64,000 nucleotides of DNA from Nitrospinae bacterium AH_259_B05_G02_I21 (GCA_027717595.1 JALLOF010000003.1:1-64000), one strand, 5' to 3'. Positions 8,440 to 16,377 are shown, counted from the stretch's first letter. Numbers and translations are program-made. Notes: generated by a model from the sequence alone, not told the origin.

Positions 8440-8832
8440 ATGTTCAAAAAAATAGCAGAAATCTTCGGAGCTGCTCCCACCAAGGAGATATCGGGCGAGA
8501 GGCTATATGAACACCTTAAAAATATAGGGATAGATGCAGAGGTAATTCCCAAAGGGAGTCCGGATGACCTAGAACTATCTGAATCAAAATATTCATTTAC
8601 TATTAAAGTGAAAGGGCTACATATCGATGTCATACAAATATACACTTATGAAATAGGAATCCCTCGTAGAAGCTCCCTTTCTAGTTATCAATCATATGAT
8701 TTTGAAATTTACTTCCAGTTTGATTATATTGTAAGAAATTATGAAGGAAATAAGATATTGCGCGCTTGTTTACTTTCTACAAGGGACATGTTAGGATTGA
8801 GGCATGGACCTTGGAATTGGAAAGCTGTTTGA
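8440..8832 (+). CDS. Hypothetical protein, first gene of AT-rich trio
   Basis: About 130 residues, soluble, beta-rich and aromatic toward the C-terminus. No recognised family. The ATG at 8440 lies 8 nt after AGGAGG; a GTG one codon earlier (8437) is the alternative. TCCTAG (8407-8412) can pair with CTAGGA (8424-8429), a hairpin that would cover part of the ribosome site. The gene is much more AT-rich than nfeD-floA, consistent with transfer. Its end overlaps the next gene by 29 bp, so the two are translationally linked. Confidence 0.6.
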   Translation: MFKKIAEIFGAAPTKEISGERLYEHLKNIGIDAEVIPKGSPDDLELSESKYSFTIKVKGLHIDVIQIYTYEIGIPRRSSLSSYQSYDFEIYFQFDYIVRNYEGNKILRACLLSTRDMLGLRHGPWNWKAV

Positions 8833-9283
8833 ATTGATTGAAGAATACTTTGGAAAATCTATAAGTCGAATCATATTGGGTTTGGTTGCGCTTGCTGTTT
8901 GCGTTTACTCTTTCGATATCATTTTAAGGAGGGGAGGTTGGCCGTTATTTAAAGTGATATCTAGTCTCGATTGGCAAATCTTTCAAGAAAATTTTGTGGA
9001 GATGACTTTAGCCTTTGGGCTCTCCGTTTTCCCATTTTTTATACTTATGCAGATTGTCTATCGCTATTTGGTGAGAAAAACAGAGGGGCTTAATGAAGAA
9101 ACAAAAAATCTTTATAAAGAAACGGTTTCCATTCATAACCAGTCTAAACAGGAAGTAGCTATAGCAGAAAAGAGAATGAAGATAATAGAAAAGGACTTGG
9201 TTGATGTTAAGAATAAACTAGATGAGGCTCTAAGATTTATTGGTTTATCAAGTTCCGATAAGGAAGATTCTCAGAGCCAATGA
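8804..9283 (+). CDS. Two-helix membrane protein with coiled-coil tail
   Basis: 159 residues. An amphipathic N-terminus is followed by two membrane helices (about 21-40 and 65-88), then a long Lys/Glu-rich coiled coil (about 93-148) and a Ser/Glu-rich end. No known family. Topology suggests a cytoplasmic coiled coil, perhaps a scaffold or sensor. It overlaps the preceding gene and is followed 18 bp later by a zinc-ribbon gene, giving a three-gene unit of low GC. Confidence 0.65.
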   Translation: MDLGIGKLFELIEEYFGKSISRIILGLVALAVCVYSFDIILRRGGWPLFKVISSLDWQIFQENFVEMTLAFGLSVFPFFILMQIVYRYLVRKTEGLNEETKNLYKETVSIHNQSKQEVAIAEKRMKIIEKDLVDVKNKLDEALRFIGLSSSDKEDSQSQ

Positions 9284-9301
9284 GCTTGCGAGGGAAGGTT
9301 A

Positions 9302-9553
9302 ATGATGGTTAGAAAGACAATACGCATCGGGCTTCATGAAATTAAGACCGTCGATATTGCCTGTCCATATTGTAAGACGAGGATACAGTATGATCTAGAC
9401 AAATACGTAAAGGTAATTGAGTGCCCTGCTTGCAAAAAAGAATATCCAGATCATGTTTATGAAGGATTGACTCGCCTGAGAGATGCCTTTGGACATCTTC
9501 ACCAAGATGAAAAAGGGATAACTGAATTTGAAATCGAACTTAAAGATGATTAG
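9302..9553 (+). CDS. Zinc-ribbon protein, third gene of AT-rich trio
   Basis: 83 residues with two knuckles, CPYC (residues 21-24) and CPAC (40-43), and an acidic C-terminus. A GGGAAGG ribosome site precedes two adjacent ATG codons (9302, 9305). The last bases overlap the stop codon of the convergent transposase at 9550, so the trio may be passenger DNA of the insertion sequence, or the element landed at the gene's very end. Confidence 0.6.
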   Translation: MMVRKTIRIGLHEIKTVDIACPYCKTRIQYDLDKYVKVIECPACKKEYPDHVYEGLTRLRDAFGHLHQDEKGITEFEIELKDD

Positions 9554-10461
9554 GAAATCAATTTGCTAAACTCTAACTTATCAGCACTAATGAGCTTACG
9601 AAGAGTATCCCGGAAAAGGTATGGATTGTCACGGTTGTTAAACCGCCACTCTAGCTCGTCGAGGTAAGCGTCAAGGTGCTTTGCGCTGAGTTTGTGGTAA
9701 GTCCCTGTAATAGAACGCTTCAAGAGGCTCCATACGTTCTCAATGGTGTTGGTGTGGGCATCTTCTACAACGTATTCACCCTTGCGGTGGGTAACGGTCT
9801 TATGCTGAGTGTCATAGTCCCCAATGCCCTTGTAAGAAGGCCAATCGTCGGTGTAGATGGTATCAGTCTCGGGGTCGGTGTGCTTTTTGATGAAGTCATG
9901 AAGGGTCTTGCGATCAAGGCCGTGGACGACTTGCAATCGAGTTTTGCCGCCACGCTGGACGACGCCAACAACGATACTCTTGTTGCCCTTGTATCCTTTC
10001 CCGCGCCCCCTCTTTTTTCCGCCTACCCATGTTTCATCAACTTCGACTTTGCCACTCAGCTTCGGCGGGCCAATCTCAGTCATTGCGGCGCGGATTCGGT
10101 GGCAGAGATACCAAGCAGTCTTGTACGAAACGCCGATGGTACGCTTGATTTGGTTAGCAGAGACGCCCTTTTTAGACTCCAACATAAGGTAGATGGTGAT
10201 GAACCACTTGGAAAGCGGAAGGTGGCTGTCATGGAAGATGGTGCCTGCAGTTACAGAGAACTGGTAGCGGCATGAGTTACAATCGAACTGCCCACGCTTC
10301 TTTACTCTTGAGATACTTTTGTGATTACAGCGTGGACACTTTACACCATCAGGCCAGCGCAATTCCTCTAAGAAGATGCGGCACTCGTCCTCATCACGGT
10401 ATTTCTCGATTAGCTCAATGAGGTTTATTTCGGGTCTTTTGAATTTGACCGCTTTGCTCAT
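9550..10461 (-). CDS. IS1595-family transposase (ISXO2-like DDE)
   Basis: 303 residues. An N-terminal zinc ribbon (C42-C45, C61-C64) precedes a DDE nuclease core: D142 in VDETWVGG, D205/D206 in IYTDDWPSY, and E241 in HTNTIENVWSLLKR. This is the IS1595/ISXO2 pattern and the protein is intact. Its GGAGG ribosome site lies in the palindrome GAGGCCTC (10465-10472), which on the other strand also supplies the GAGG before the divergent 45-residue ORF. I could not define terminal inverted repeats by eye. It is only distantly similar to the second transposase at 61187. Confidence 0.93.
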   Translation of the reverse strand: MSKAVKFKRPEINLIELIEKYRDEDECRIFLEELRWPDGVKCPRCNHKSISRVKKRGQFDCNSCRYQFSVTAGTIFHDSHLPLSKWFITIYLMLESKKGVSANQIKRTIGVSYKTAWYLCHRIRAAMTEIGPPKLSGKVEVDETWVGGKKRGRGKGYKGNKSIVVGVVQRGGKTRLQVVHGLDRKTLHDFIKKHTDPETDTIYTDDWPSYKGIGDYDTQHKTVTHRKGEYVVEDAHTNTIENVWSLLKRSITGTYHKLSAKHLDAYLDELEWRFNNRDNPYLFRDTLRKLISADKLEFSKLIS

Positions 10462-10475
10462 AACGAGGCCTCCCT

Positions 10476-10613
10476 ATGGGTAAGAAGAAAAAGAAGCGGG
10501 CCGATGAAATGACCACAGAGGAAATCATGGAACGTCTTTTCCCCAAGAAGGTCATTAAAGAAATCCGAAAGACCATAGAGGAAAAGCGTCGTGATAAATC
10601 CTCTAAGAAGTAA
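10476..10613 (+). CDS. 45-residue Lys-rich ORF divergent from the transposase
   Basis: Starts MGKKKKKRADEMTTEEIMER and continues with a basic helix (FPKKVIKEIRKTIEEK). Its start lies 14 bp from the transposase start on the other strand, and GAGG (10465-10468) is its ribosome site. The peptide is highly charged and probably helical; it could bind DNA or RNA or modulate transposition. No family recognised. Confidence 0.5.
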   Translation: MGKKKKKRADEMTTEEIMERLFPKKVIKEIRKTIEEKRRDKSSKK

Positions 10614-10631
10614 TATAGGACATCAGCAACC

Positions 10632-10940
10632 TTGTGTCAAGGGAATAATCGCCAGATATTGTATTTGTTAGAAAACCTGAAATTGGAAGAGAAAAGAACT
10701 TTAACAAAAGCAGGGGTGTCATTAGATTGGCCCAATCGTTGCGTTAGGATACATGGGCCCAAACAAAAATACAGGGAAAATTGCGAAAAAATGATAAACA
10801 AAGATGAGAGAGTCAAGTATCTATTTCTCAAGGAGTCTAACTTTCCTTCTATGGAGACCCTTGAACTTTATGACAAGCAAGCCTGGCAGGTTCGCAGAAT
10901 GCTAGAGAGCGGGCGGTTTCTATGGGATCAACCTTTATAG
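10632..10940 (+). CDS. Hypothetical protein in AT-rich accessory patch
   Basis: An open frame of 102 residues from a TTG with no good ribosome site; an internal ATG near 10791 is the alternative. The peptide has protein-like composition (VSLDWPNRCVRIHGPKQKYR) but matches no family I know. It overlaps an opposite-strand ORF at 10849. It may be a truncated gene beside the insertion sequence. Confidence 0.35.
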   Translation: MCQGNNRQILYLLENLKLEEKRTLTKAGVSLDWPNRCVRIHGPKQKYRENCEKMINKDERVKYLFLKESNFPSMETLELYDKQAWQVRRMLESGRFLWDQPL

Positions 10941-11214
10941 CCTGATCACCATAATGAAGGTTCCTCAACCCCGCAATGTAGATTCGCCTCGGACTATAAT
11001 CGAAAACCACCTCAATAATTAATGGGTCATCGATAAAATTGATGCCCGACAAGTCCTCCGCTTTGGAGAACCACCGCTCATCAAAACGGCAGACTACACG
11101 ATGTAATTGCCCTTGATGACCCTTGACCCTCGAGGGGCATCTTTCGGTTGAAATAGTAACTTTCCTCACTAAGCGAAAGTAACGATTACCTGGGATAGTC
11201 GTACATACCGGCAA
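10849..11214 (-). CDS. Possible gene remnant overlapping repeat copy C
   Basis: A 121-codon frame whose first part runs through the family-1 repeat and is probably not coding. Residues about 40-105 (RFDERWFSKAEDLSGINF, then a beta-rich FDYSPRRIYIAGLRNLHYGD stretch) look like real protein. The most likely reading is a short gene or fragment starting inside 11100, cut by repeat insertion. No family recognised. Confidence 0.3.
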   Translation of the reverse strand: MPVCTTIPGNRYFRLVRKVTISTERCPSRVKGHQGQLHRVVCRFDERWFSKAEDLSGINFIDDPLIIEVVFDYSPRRIYIAGLRNLHYGDQAIKVDPIETARSLAFCEPARLACHKVQGSP

Positions 11215-11220
11215 ATTGTT
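11095..11220 (+). repeat. Family-1 dispersed repeat, copy C
   Basis: Same block order as copy B: tacacgatgtaattgccc, then tttcggttgaaatagtaac, ctaagcgaaagtaacgatta, and the ACGATTA...TAGTCGT stem, which keeps pairing through a G-U wobble. It ends in the TTG of a -35 box, as copy B does. Confidence 0.7.
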
Positions 11221-11246
11221 GACTTTCCACTCTTAGAGCATATAAT
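11219..11246 (+). promoter_or_regulatory. Sigma-70-type promoter at the end of repeat copy C
   Basis: TTGACT (11219-11224), 16-bp spacer, perfect TATAAT (11241-11246). Expected start near 11253. It drives the candidate leader RNA and probably pyk. Confidence 0.6.
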
Positions 11247-11252
11247 GCTTCC

Positions 11253-11377
11253 AAATCCCGTTATCCTGACCGAGCGCCCAGTCCAGCAATACGCCGCGAC
11301 ATTAAATGAGAAGTGAAGGTGTCAGTGTACGGACCTGTAAGCCGAGCTGCTCGTTGAGGAGCTAGCTCGACTTTTTT
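11253..11377 (+). ncRNA. Candidate leader RNA or small RNA upstream of pyk
   Basis: About 125 nt between a strong promoter and a terminator, with no ORF. The last 60 bases align with the nfeD leader (GCCGAG...AGCTCG, T-tract, then TGGAT downstream), while the inner stem changes from CCCT/AGGG to GCTC/GAGC, keeping pairing. This favours a functional RNA. The pyk start is 73 bases after the T-tract, so attenuation of pyk is as likely as a free small RNA. Confidence 0.42.
11343..11377 (+). terminator. Rho-independent terminator in the pyk leader
   Basis: CGAGCT (11343-11348) with AGCTCG (11364-11369), an inner GCTC/GAGC stem and a CTTTTTT tail. Same overall fold as the terminator at 5050-5089. 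Confidence 0.65.
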
Positions 11378-11449
11378 CATTATGGCTGGATTTGTATAAG
11401 CAGCAGACGCGCAGCACAAAAGTTGAGGTTTTCAGAATAGAGAATAAAC

Positions 11450-12892
11450 TTGAAGCTACCCAGCCATAAAACAAAAATCGTGTGCACGATCGGGCCGGCT
11501 TCCCGCTCAGAGTCTGTTCTAAAGAAACTTGTCAAGAGTGGGATGAGTGTGGCGCGGCTCAATTTTTCTCACGGCACCCTTGAGGGTCACAGGGAAAATA
11601 TCCGGCGTATACGCTCTGTAGCGGCCCAGTTAGATCGAGTAGTCATGGTTCTCATGGATCTACCCGGTCCTAAAATCCGTATAGGCAAACTGCAGAACGA
11701 ACCGCTTGTACTGAAAAGAGGTGACAATGTGACCCTCACCACTAATGATGTTCTTGGTACGGCCTCACGTATATCGATCAATTACGACAAGTTACCAGCG
11801 AGCGTGTCTAAGGGTAGCCCAATCTTTCTCAACGACGGATTTATAAAATTGAGGGTGCAGGAGGAATTAGGCAATGAGGTGAGGTGCAAAGTTATCATTG
11901 GTGGACAATTAATGTCCAACAAAGGACTTAACATACCAGGGGTAAAATTATTGATAGATGTAGTAACAGACAAAGATCTCGATTTAGTTGATTTTGGATT
12001 GAAGGAGGGGGTGGATGCCTTTAGCGTTTCGTTTGTAGAAAAGGCAGAGGATATCGTCCAGGTCAAGGAATTTGCAAGAAAAAGGGGCAAACCTATTTAC
12101 GTGGTGGCAAAAATTGAGCGGGAGGAGGCAGTCAATAACATCGACGAAATACTGAATGTGGCGGATGCGATTATGATCGCTCGGGGAGACCTTGGGGTAC
12201 AGATGCCTATAGAAGATGGGCCTGCGGTCCAGAAAAAGCTCATCCACAAGGCAAATCTCTTGGGGCGTCCGGTAATCACAGCCACGCAAATGCTGGAGTC
12301 CATGACAGAAAACGTTCGCCCTACTCGGGCTGAAGTAACAGATGTGGCAAACGCAATTTTGGATGGGACCGATGCCGTGATGCTGTCTGAAGAAACTGCG
12401 ATTGGCCGATATCCTGTGGAGACGGTAAGAATGATGGCCAGAATCGCGGGGTCTATTGAACGCCAGCGGCTAAGCATAATTCCATCATCGAGCGTCGAAG
12501 AGTCCTTTCTGAGTGGTGTGGGTCAGAAGACCGTGTCGATTGAGGATGTTGTATCCCTGAATGTGATCGAAGCCATGCGCGCATTAAATGCACGCTTTAT
12601 TTTGACACCTACCGAGACGGGCAATACACCTCGTCGTATCTCCAGATTTAAGCCCGATTGTTGGATTCTAGCTTTTAGTAAATTTGAGAGAACACACCGA
12701 TTTTTATCATTGTCTTATGGAGTTTACCCATTTTTGATAGAGAACAAGGTTGATAGTTGGCATGACCTGATAATGAAATTAATGAAAGATGCCAGATTAG
12801 GAAAAAGAGGTGACAAGGTGATATTAACTGAGGGCTTATCTTCTGGACAGGCTGGTGGTACAGATTCGCTTAGAATAATTACGTTGATATGA
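11450..12892 (+). CDS. pyk: Pyruvate kinase
   Basis: 480 residues. It converts phosphoenolpyruvate and ADP to pyruvate and ATP, the last step of glycolysis. The N-terminal KTKIVCTIGPASRS and SGMSVARLNFSHG motifs, the catalytic KIEREEAVNNIDEIL lysine loop, the ARGDLGVQMP metal site and the RAEVTDVANAILDGTDAVML signature are all present, followed by a C-terminal allosteric domain. The only in-frame start is a TTG without a clear ribosome site. GC content is lower than in most core genes here. It follows the terminator-bearing leader RNA, which may control it. Confidence 0.95.
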   Translation: MKLPSHKTKIVCTIGPASRSESVLKKLVKSGMSVARLNFSHGTLEGHRENIRRIRSVAAQLDRVVMVLMDLPGPKIRIGKLQNEPLVLKRGDNVTLTTNDVLGTASRISINYDKLPASVSKGSPIFLNDGFIKLRVQEELGNEVRCKVIIGGQLMSNKGLNIPGVKLLIDVVTDKDLDLVDFGLKEGVDAFSVSFVEKAEDIVQVKEFARKRGKPIYVVAKIEREEAVNNIDEILNVADAIMIARGDLGVQMPIEDGPAVQKKLIHKANLLGRPVITATQMLESMTENVRPTRAEVTDVANAILDGTDAVMLSEETAIGRYPVETVRMMARIAGSIERQRLSIIPSSSVEESFLSGVGQKTVSIEDVVSLNVIEAMRALNARFILTPTETGNTPRRISRFKPDCWILAFSKFERTHRFLSLSYGVYPFLIENKVDSWHDLIMKLMKDARLGKRGDKVILTEGLSSGQAGGTDSLRIITLI

Positions 12893-13090
12893 CGACCGAG
12901 AACTATCGTTTCTTTGTCACTTTATCACATAGCCGTAAAGTGTCCGGATGCCCAGCTAACCAAGCATTTGGTCCAGGTGAGGTAAAGAGACCATAGCTGC
13001 GCAGAGACCTTTTTCGTCGCCGTCAAGATTCTGGCTCTTCAGAGGGCTACCATTGCGCCGCACCACCGGCTGCCTAGTTACAAGATCGAG

Positions 13091-13226
13091 TATCGATTTC
13101 ACGATGAAATTGCCCCTCGTAGCCCAGAAGCTCCAGGGGCATATTTCGGTTGAAATATTAACTTCTCCCCTCTAAGAGAAAGTAACGACTCCCTGGGATA
13201 ATAGTAACTACCGAGACATTGTTGCT
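13091..13226 (+). repeat. Family-1 dispersed repeat, copy D
   Basis: Shares catatttcggttgaaatatt, cccctctaagagaaagtaac and cctgggataatagtaact with copies B and C. In this copy the ACGATTA stem is degraded but the ATATTTC/GAAATAT hairpin is perfect. It lies about 100 bp before the subtilase start. The rest of 12893-13328 shows no gene. Confidence 0.7.
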
Positions 13227-13328
13227 ACTTTACCTCCCAAGGTGCATATTTACATCAAGTGCACCTCTTTTAGCTATCACCACAAATCAGAAAGCCGCGA
13301 AGCTGACTGGAAGTGGGGAAATCAGTAA

Positions 13329-15359
13329 GTGGGAGCCAAGCACTTCACGGGAAAAACATTAATCCCAAAATGGAGCTTCGGCAAGGAGCATCTGCCCGGT
13401 TGTGTGGCGCTGGTGGGGCTTATCATCCTGGCGAGCCCTGCCCTGAACCTCCACGTCCGCGCCGCCTTGGCCCAGGTTGCGGAGGATGTCCATGGCTCCG
13501 AAATTCAGGTTGCAATCGAGCAGGGGTTGCTGACCCTGGCTGTCCGCAACGCGCCACTTGCCGATGTTCTTCGCGCCATCGCCGACCAGGCAGGCTTCAA
13601 AGTCATCGTTAATAGCGATCTCAGCACCCCAGTCACGGACTCGTTCGCCGGCGTCCCAGTGGACAAGGCCGTCAGGCGACTGGTGGGCAACACCTCGATG
13701 GTCATGATCTACGCCCCACCCCGGGGCGAGGCGGGGCCAATGCATTTGGTTGAGGTTCGCCTCTACTCGGCGCCAGAGACGCGCGTCGCTGCGACAAAGG
13801 GGCCCCCGGCGGCGAACCTGTACTTACCGGATCTCGCCCGGAAGGAGCAACTGGCCCAGGTCCTCGCCAAGGATGAGGATTCAATCGTTCGTGGGCGCGC
13901 TGCCGAAGCCCTGGGCAATTTCCGCGGCGAGCAGGCGGCCGCCGCGCTGGCTACGGCCCTGGCGGATGAAGACTCCTCGGTTCGTATCCAGGCGAGCGGC
14001 GCCTTAAGGAAGGTCGGGGCCGAAGGGGAGTCGGTGGCCCTGGGCGAAGTCCTGATGGGAGACCCCGATCCCAAGGTTCGCGAGCAGCCAGAGTACGCCG
14101 ACCACGTTGTGGTTACTTTCGGCCGCAAAGCTCCTCGTGGCTTCGCGGCCACAGTAGACGAGCTAGGAGGAGAGATCCTTGTTGAGTGGCCAGAGATGGG
14201 CAGGGCTGTGGTCGGCGGCCTCGACGACGCCCAGGCCGAAGCCCTGGCGCAGCTAGACGGGGTTAAGGATGTGACGCGGGACCTGATGGTCCAGTGGGTT
14301 CCGGCCAACCCAGAGGTTCATGTGCTGGAATACCAGCCGATCAAAGACGAGGAGGTAGGGGCTGAGTTACACGTCGATCCGACGACGGCCTTCTTCTTCC
14401 CTATCCAGTGGAATATGCAGATCATCCAGGCGGATCTGGCCTGGCCAATCGAGCAGGGGATCCCAGCGGTCGAGGTGGCCATCCTCGATACGGGGATCAA
14501 CCCAACCCATGTCGACATGGTCGGCAAGGTCGATCTCCTTCGCAGTAAGACCTTCGTGACGGCTTCGCCGTTTGGGCCCGACCTAGTGAGCTTTGACGAC
14601 TTCAACTTTCACGGGACCCATGTGGCCGGGATCGTTTCCACCAACAGCATCGGAACCGCTGGAGTGGCCCCCCACGTGACTTTGGTGGCCGTCAAGGTGT
14701 TGAATGCCGCTGGCTTCGGTTCCTTTGCCGATGTCATCAGCGGGATCCTGTACGCGACGAGCCTCCCGGTGGACATCATCAACATGAGCCTGGGAGCGAC
14801 CATTCCCAAGCGCGGTGGGGCGGGCCGCTTGATCGGGGCCTTGAACAAGGCGGTCAACTTCGCCAATACCCAGGGAGTCTTGGTGGTGGCTTCGGCGGGA
14901 AATCTGGGCCTCAATTCGGATAAGGATCGAGACTTGGTTCACGTCCCGTCCCAATCCGGAACGGCCGTTGGCGTCTCGTCCACGGGACCGACAGACGCCC
15001 TCTCCTCGTTCTCCAACTTCGGCCACTCCGCGGTCGAGGTCGCGGCCCCGGGCGGTGAGGACGCCCTTCCAAGTGATGACAACTTCGTCTTGTCACCCTG
15101 CTCCCGATCGAGCGTCATCATTCCGATCTGCGGAGCGTTCCCGGGTGTGAACTTCTATCTCAAACTCGTGGGCACTAGCCAGGCAGCACCCCATGCCTCG
15201 GGTGTGGCGGCTCTCATCGATTCCCGCTTCGGCGGTGGGCTCAACAGCGGTCAACTGAAGACGAGGCTCCAGCGGTCGGCCGATGATCTGGGGAAGAAAG
15301 GCGCAGATCTGACTTACTCCCAAGGCCGGGTCAACGCTTTCAGTGCTGTGACGCAGTGA
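13329..15359 (+). CDS. Exported subtilisin-family (S8) serine protease with STN-like and HEAT-like N-terminal regions
   Basis: 676 residues from a GTG preceded by GGGGA. A hydrophobic export segment (about 24-48) is followed by a secretin/TonB short-N-terminus-like region (about 60-130, PLADVLRAIADQAGFKVIV), then HEAT-like repeats (about 175-250), an inhibitor-like propeptide (about 255-315), and a catalytic domain with the full triad D387 (VAILDTGIN), H428 (FHGTHVAGI) and S617 (GTSQAAPHASGV). A secreted or surface protease is expected. The STN plus HEAT extension is unusual for this family and may dock the enzyme to an envelope partner. No neighbour in the same direction. Confidence 0.9.
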   Translation: MGAKHFTGKTLIPKWSFGKEHLPGCVALVGLIILASPALNLHVRAALAQVAEDVHGSEIQVAIEQGLLTLAVRNAPLADVLRAIADQAGFKVIVNSDLSTPVTDSFAGVPVDKAVRRLVGNTSMVMIYAPPRGEAGPMHLVEVRLYSAPETRVAATKGPPAANLYLPDLARKEQLAQVLAKDEDSIVRGRAAEALGNFRGEQAAAALATALADEDSSVRIQASGALRKVGAEGESVALGEVLMGDPDPKVREQPEYADHVVVTFGRKAPRGFAATVDELGGEILVEWPEMGRAVVGGLDDAQAEALAQLDGVKDVTRDLMVQWVPANPEVHVLEYQPIKDEEVGAELHVDPTTAFFFPIQWNMQIIQADLAWPIEQGIPAVEVAILDTGINPTHVDMVGKVDLLRSKTFVTASPFGPDLVSFDDFNFHGTHVAGIVSTNSIGTAGVAPHVTLVAVKVLNAAGFGSFADVISGILYATSLPVDIINMSLGATIPKRGGAGRLIGALNKAVNFANTQGVLVVASAGNLGLNSDKDRDLVHVPSQSGTAVGVSSTGPTDALSSFSNFGHSAVEVAAPGGEDALPSDDNFVLSPCSRSSVIIPICGAFPGVNFYLKLVGTSQAAPHASGVAALIDSRFGGGLNSGQLKTRLQRSADDLGKKGADLTYSQGRVNAFSAVTQ

Positions 15360-15499
15360 CCTCTTGAAGGCGAACGAGTCCTGAGCGGGTATGAATGCGG
15401 TCTGGTCAAGCTGGTCCAAACCGTTATTGCGTTTTTCTTTAAAAAATACGCTCAAAGTGGAAAAATGGAGGCGATGGCATCTTCACCAATCAAAAAGCT

Positions 15500-15521
15500 A
15501 GTGACCTGCCCCCAGTCATTA
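15500..15521. repeat. Short dispersed repeat with GTGACCTGCCCCC core, second copy
   Basis: Twenty-one of 22 bases match 4744-4765. It lies in the 15360-15685 gap between the subtilase and the O-methyltransferase, where I see only this and repeat copy E. Confidence 0.4.
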
Positions 15522-15556
15522 GAACCTAAATGTAGCTTTATTCTAAAAACACAAAG

Positions 15557-15625
15557 TATCGATAACACGATGAATAGTAACTCCAGTCCCGCCCAGCCAG
15601 GTATCATATTTCGGTGAAATAGACG
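15557..15625 (+). repeat. Family-1 dispersed repeat, copy E (short form)
   Basis: tatcgataacacgatgaata and gtatcatatttcggtgaaat match copy A closely. The long middle part of copies B-D is missing, so A and E form a short subtype. Confidence 0.55.
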
Positions 15626-15685
15626 CTCCGAGACGGCCCCTACGCAGGATACGTCTTCGAAGGGGGGGTCGTCCGCATCCCGGCT

Positions 15686-16321
15686 TTAGTTGTCCGGGAC
15701 CTTGAGGCTCACGGAAACGCCGTCGCGGATCGGCACGATGGTGGTCATGAGGGTAGGTTCGGACGCCACCAAGCGGTTGTAGGCCTGCAGGCCGGCCGTC
15801 CATGTATCGCCGGGAGGCTCGGTGACCCGGCCGGACCAGAGCGCGTTGTCGGCAATCAGAAGGCCGCCGGTCCGAAGCCGCCTCAGCGCCTTGGGCACGA
15901 CCTCGGGGTAGGCGTCCTTGTCGATGTCGTTGAAGATGATGTCGAAGGGTCCGGGCTCGGCCTCGATGAGTTCCAAGGCGTCGCCCGTCTTGAAGGTCGC
16001 CCGGTCTTCGAGGCCCGCCCGGGCAAAGTAGGCTCGGGCGTCTCGTGCGTTGTCGGGGTTGCCCTCCAAGGCGAGGAGGTGGCCGTCTGGCGGCAGGGCC
16101 TGGGCGAACCAGAGGGCCGAGTAGCCAAAGCCGCTGCCCAGCTCTAAAACGGTCCGGGCGCCGATGGCCCTGGCTAGAAGTGCCAGCAGCGAGCCCACCA
16201 GGGGCCCGACGATGGGAAACCCCTTCCTTTTTGCCTCGGCCTCCATCTCTCGAAAGATGGGGTGGCGCTCAGGAAGGAGGCTCTCCAGATAGGACTCAAT
16301 GGCGGGGGCGATGATATTCAT
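15686..16321 (-). CDS. SAM-dependent O-methyltransferase (COMT-like, family 3)
   Basis: 211 residues, the usual length. SAM motif I is VLELGSGFGYSALWFA (58-73), followed by the acidic LEGNPDNARDA loop, FDIIFNDIDKDAYPEV carrying the metal-binding aspartates, and LLIADNALWSGRV, all typical of the cation-dependent O-methyltransferase family. The substrate is unknown; catechol-like small molecules are typical for the family. It lies 56 bp downstream of the peroxiredoxin on the same strand. Confidence 0.88.
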   Translation of the reverse strand: MNIIAPAIESYLESLLPERHPIFREMEAEAKRKGFPIVGPLVGSLLALLARAIGARTVLELGSGFGYSALWFAQALPPDGHLLALEGNPDNARDARAYFARAGLEDRATFKTGDALELIEAEPGPFDIIFNDIDKDAYPEVVPKALRRLRTGGLLIADNALWSGRVTEPPGDTWTAGLQAYNRLVASEPTLMTTIVPIRDGVSVSLKVPDN

Positions 16322-16377
16322 GATGGACCTCGGGAATCGGGACGGGGCCGCCTGTGTGACCAGGTCGCATCGGTGCC

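Noticed and set aside
14583-15455. Several minus-strand frames opposite the subtilase
   Set aside because: They overlap intact catalytic motifs of the protease and show no family features.
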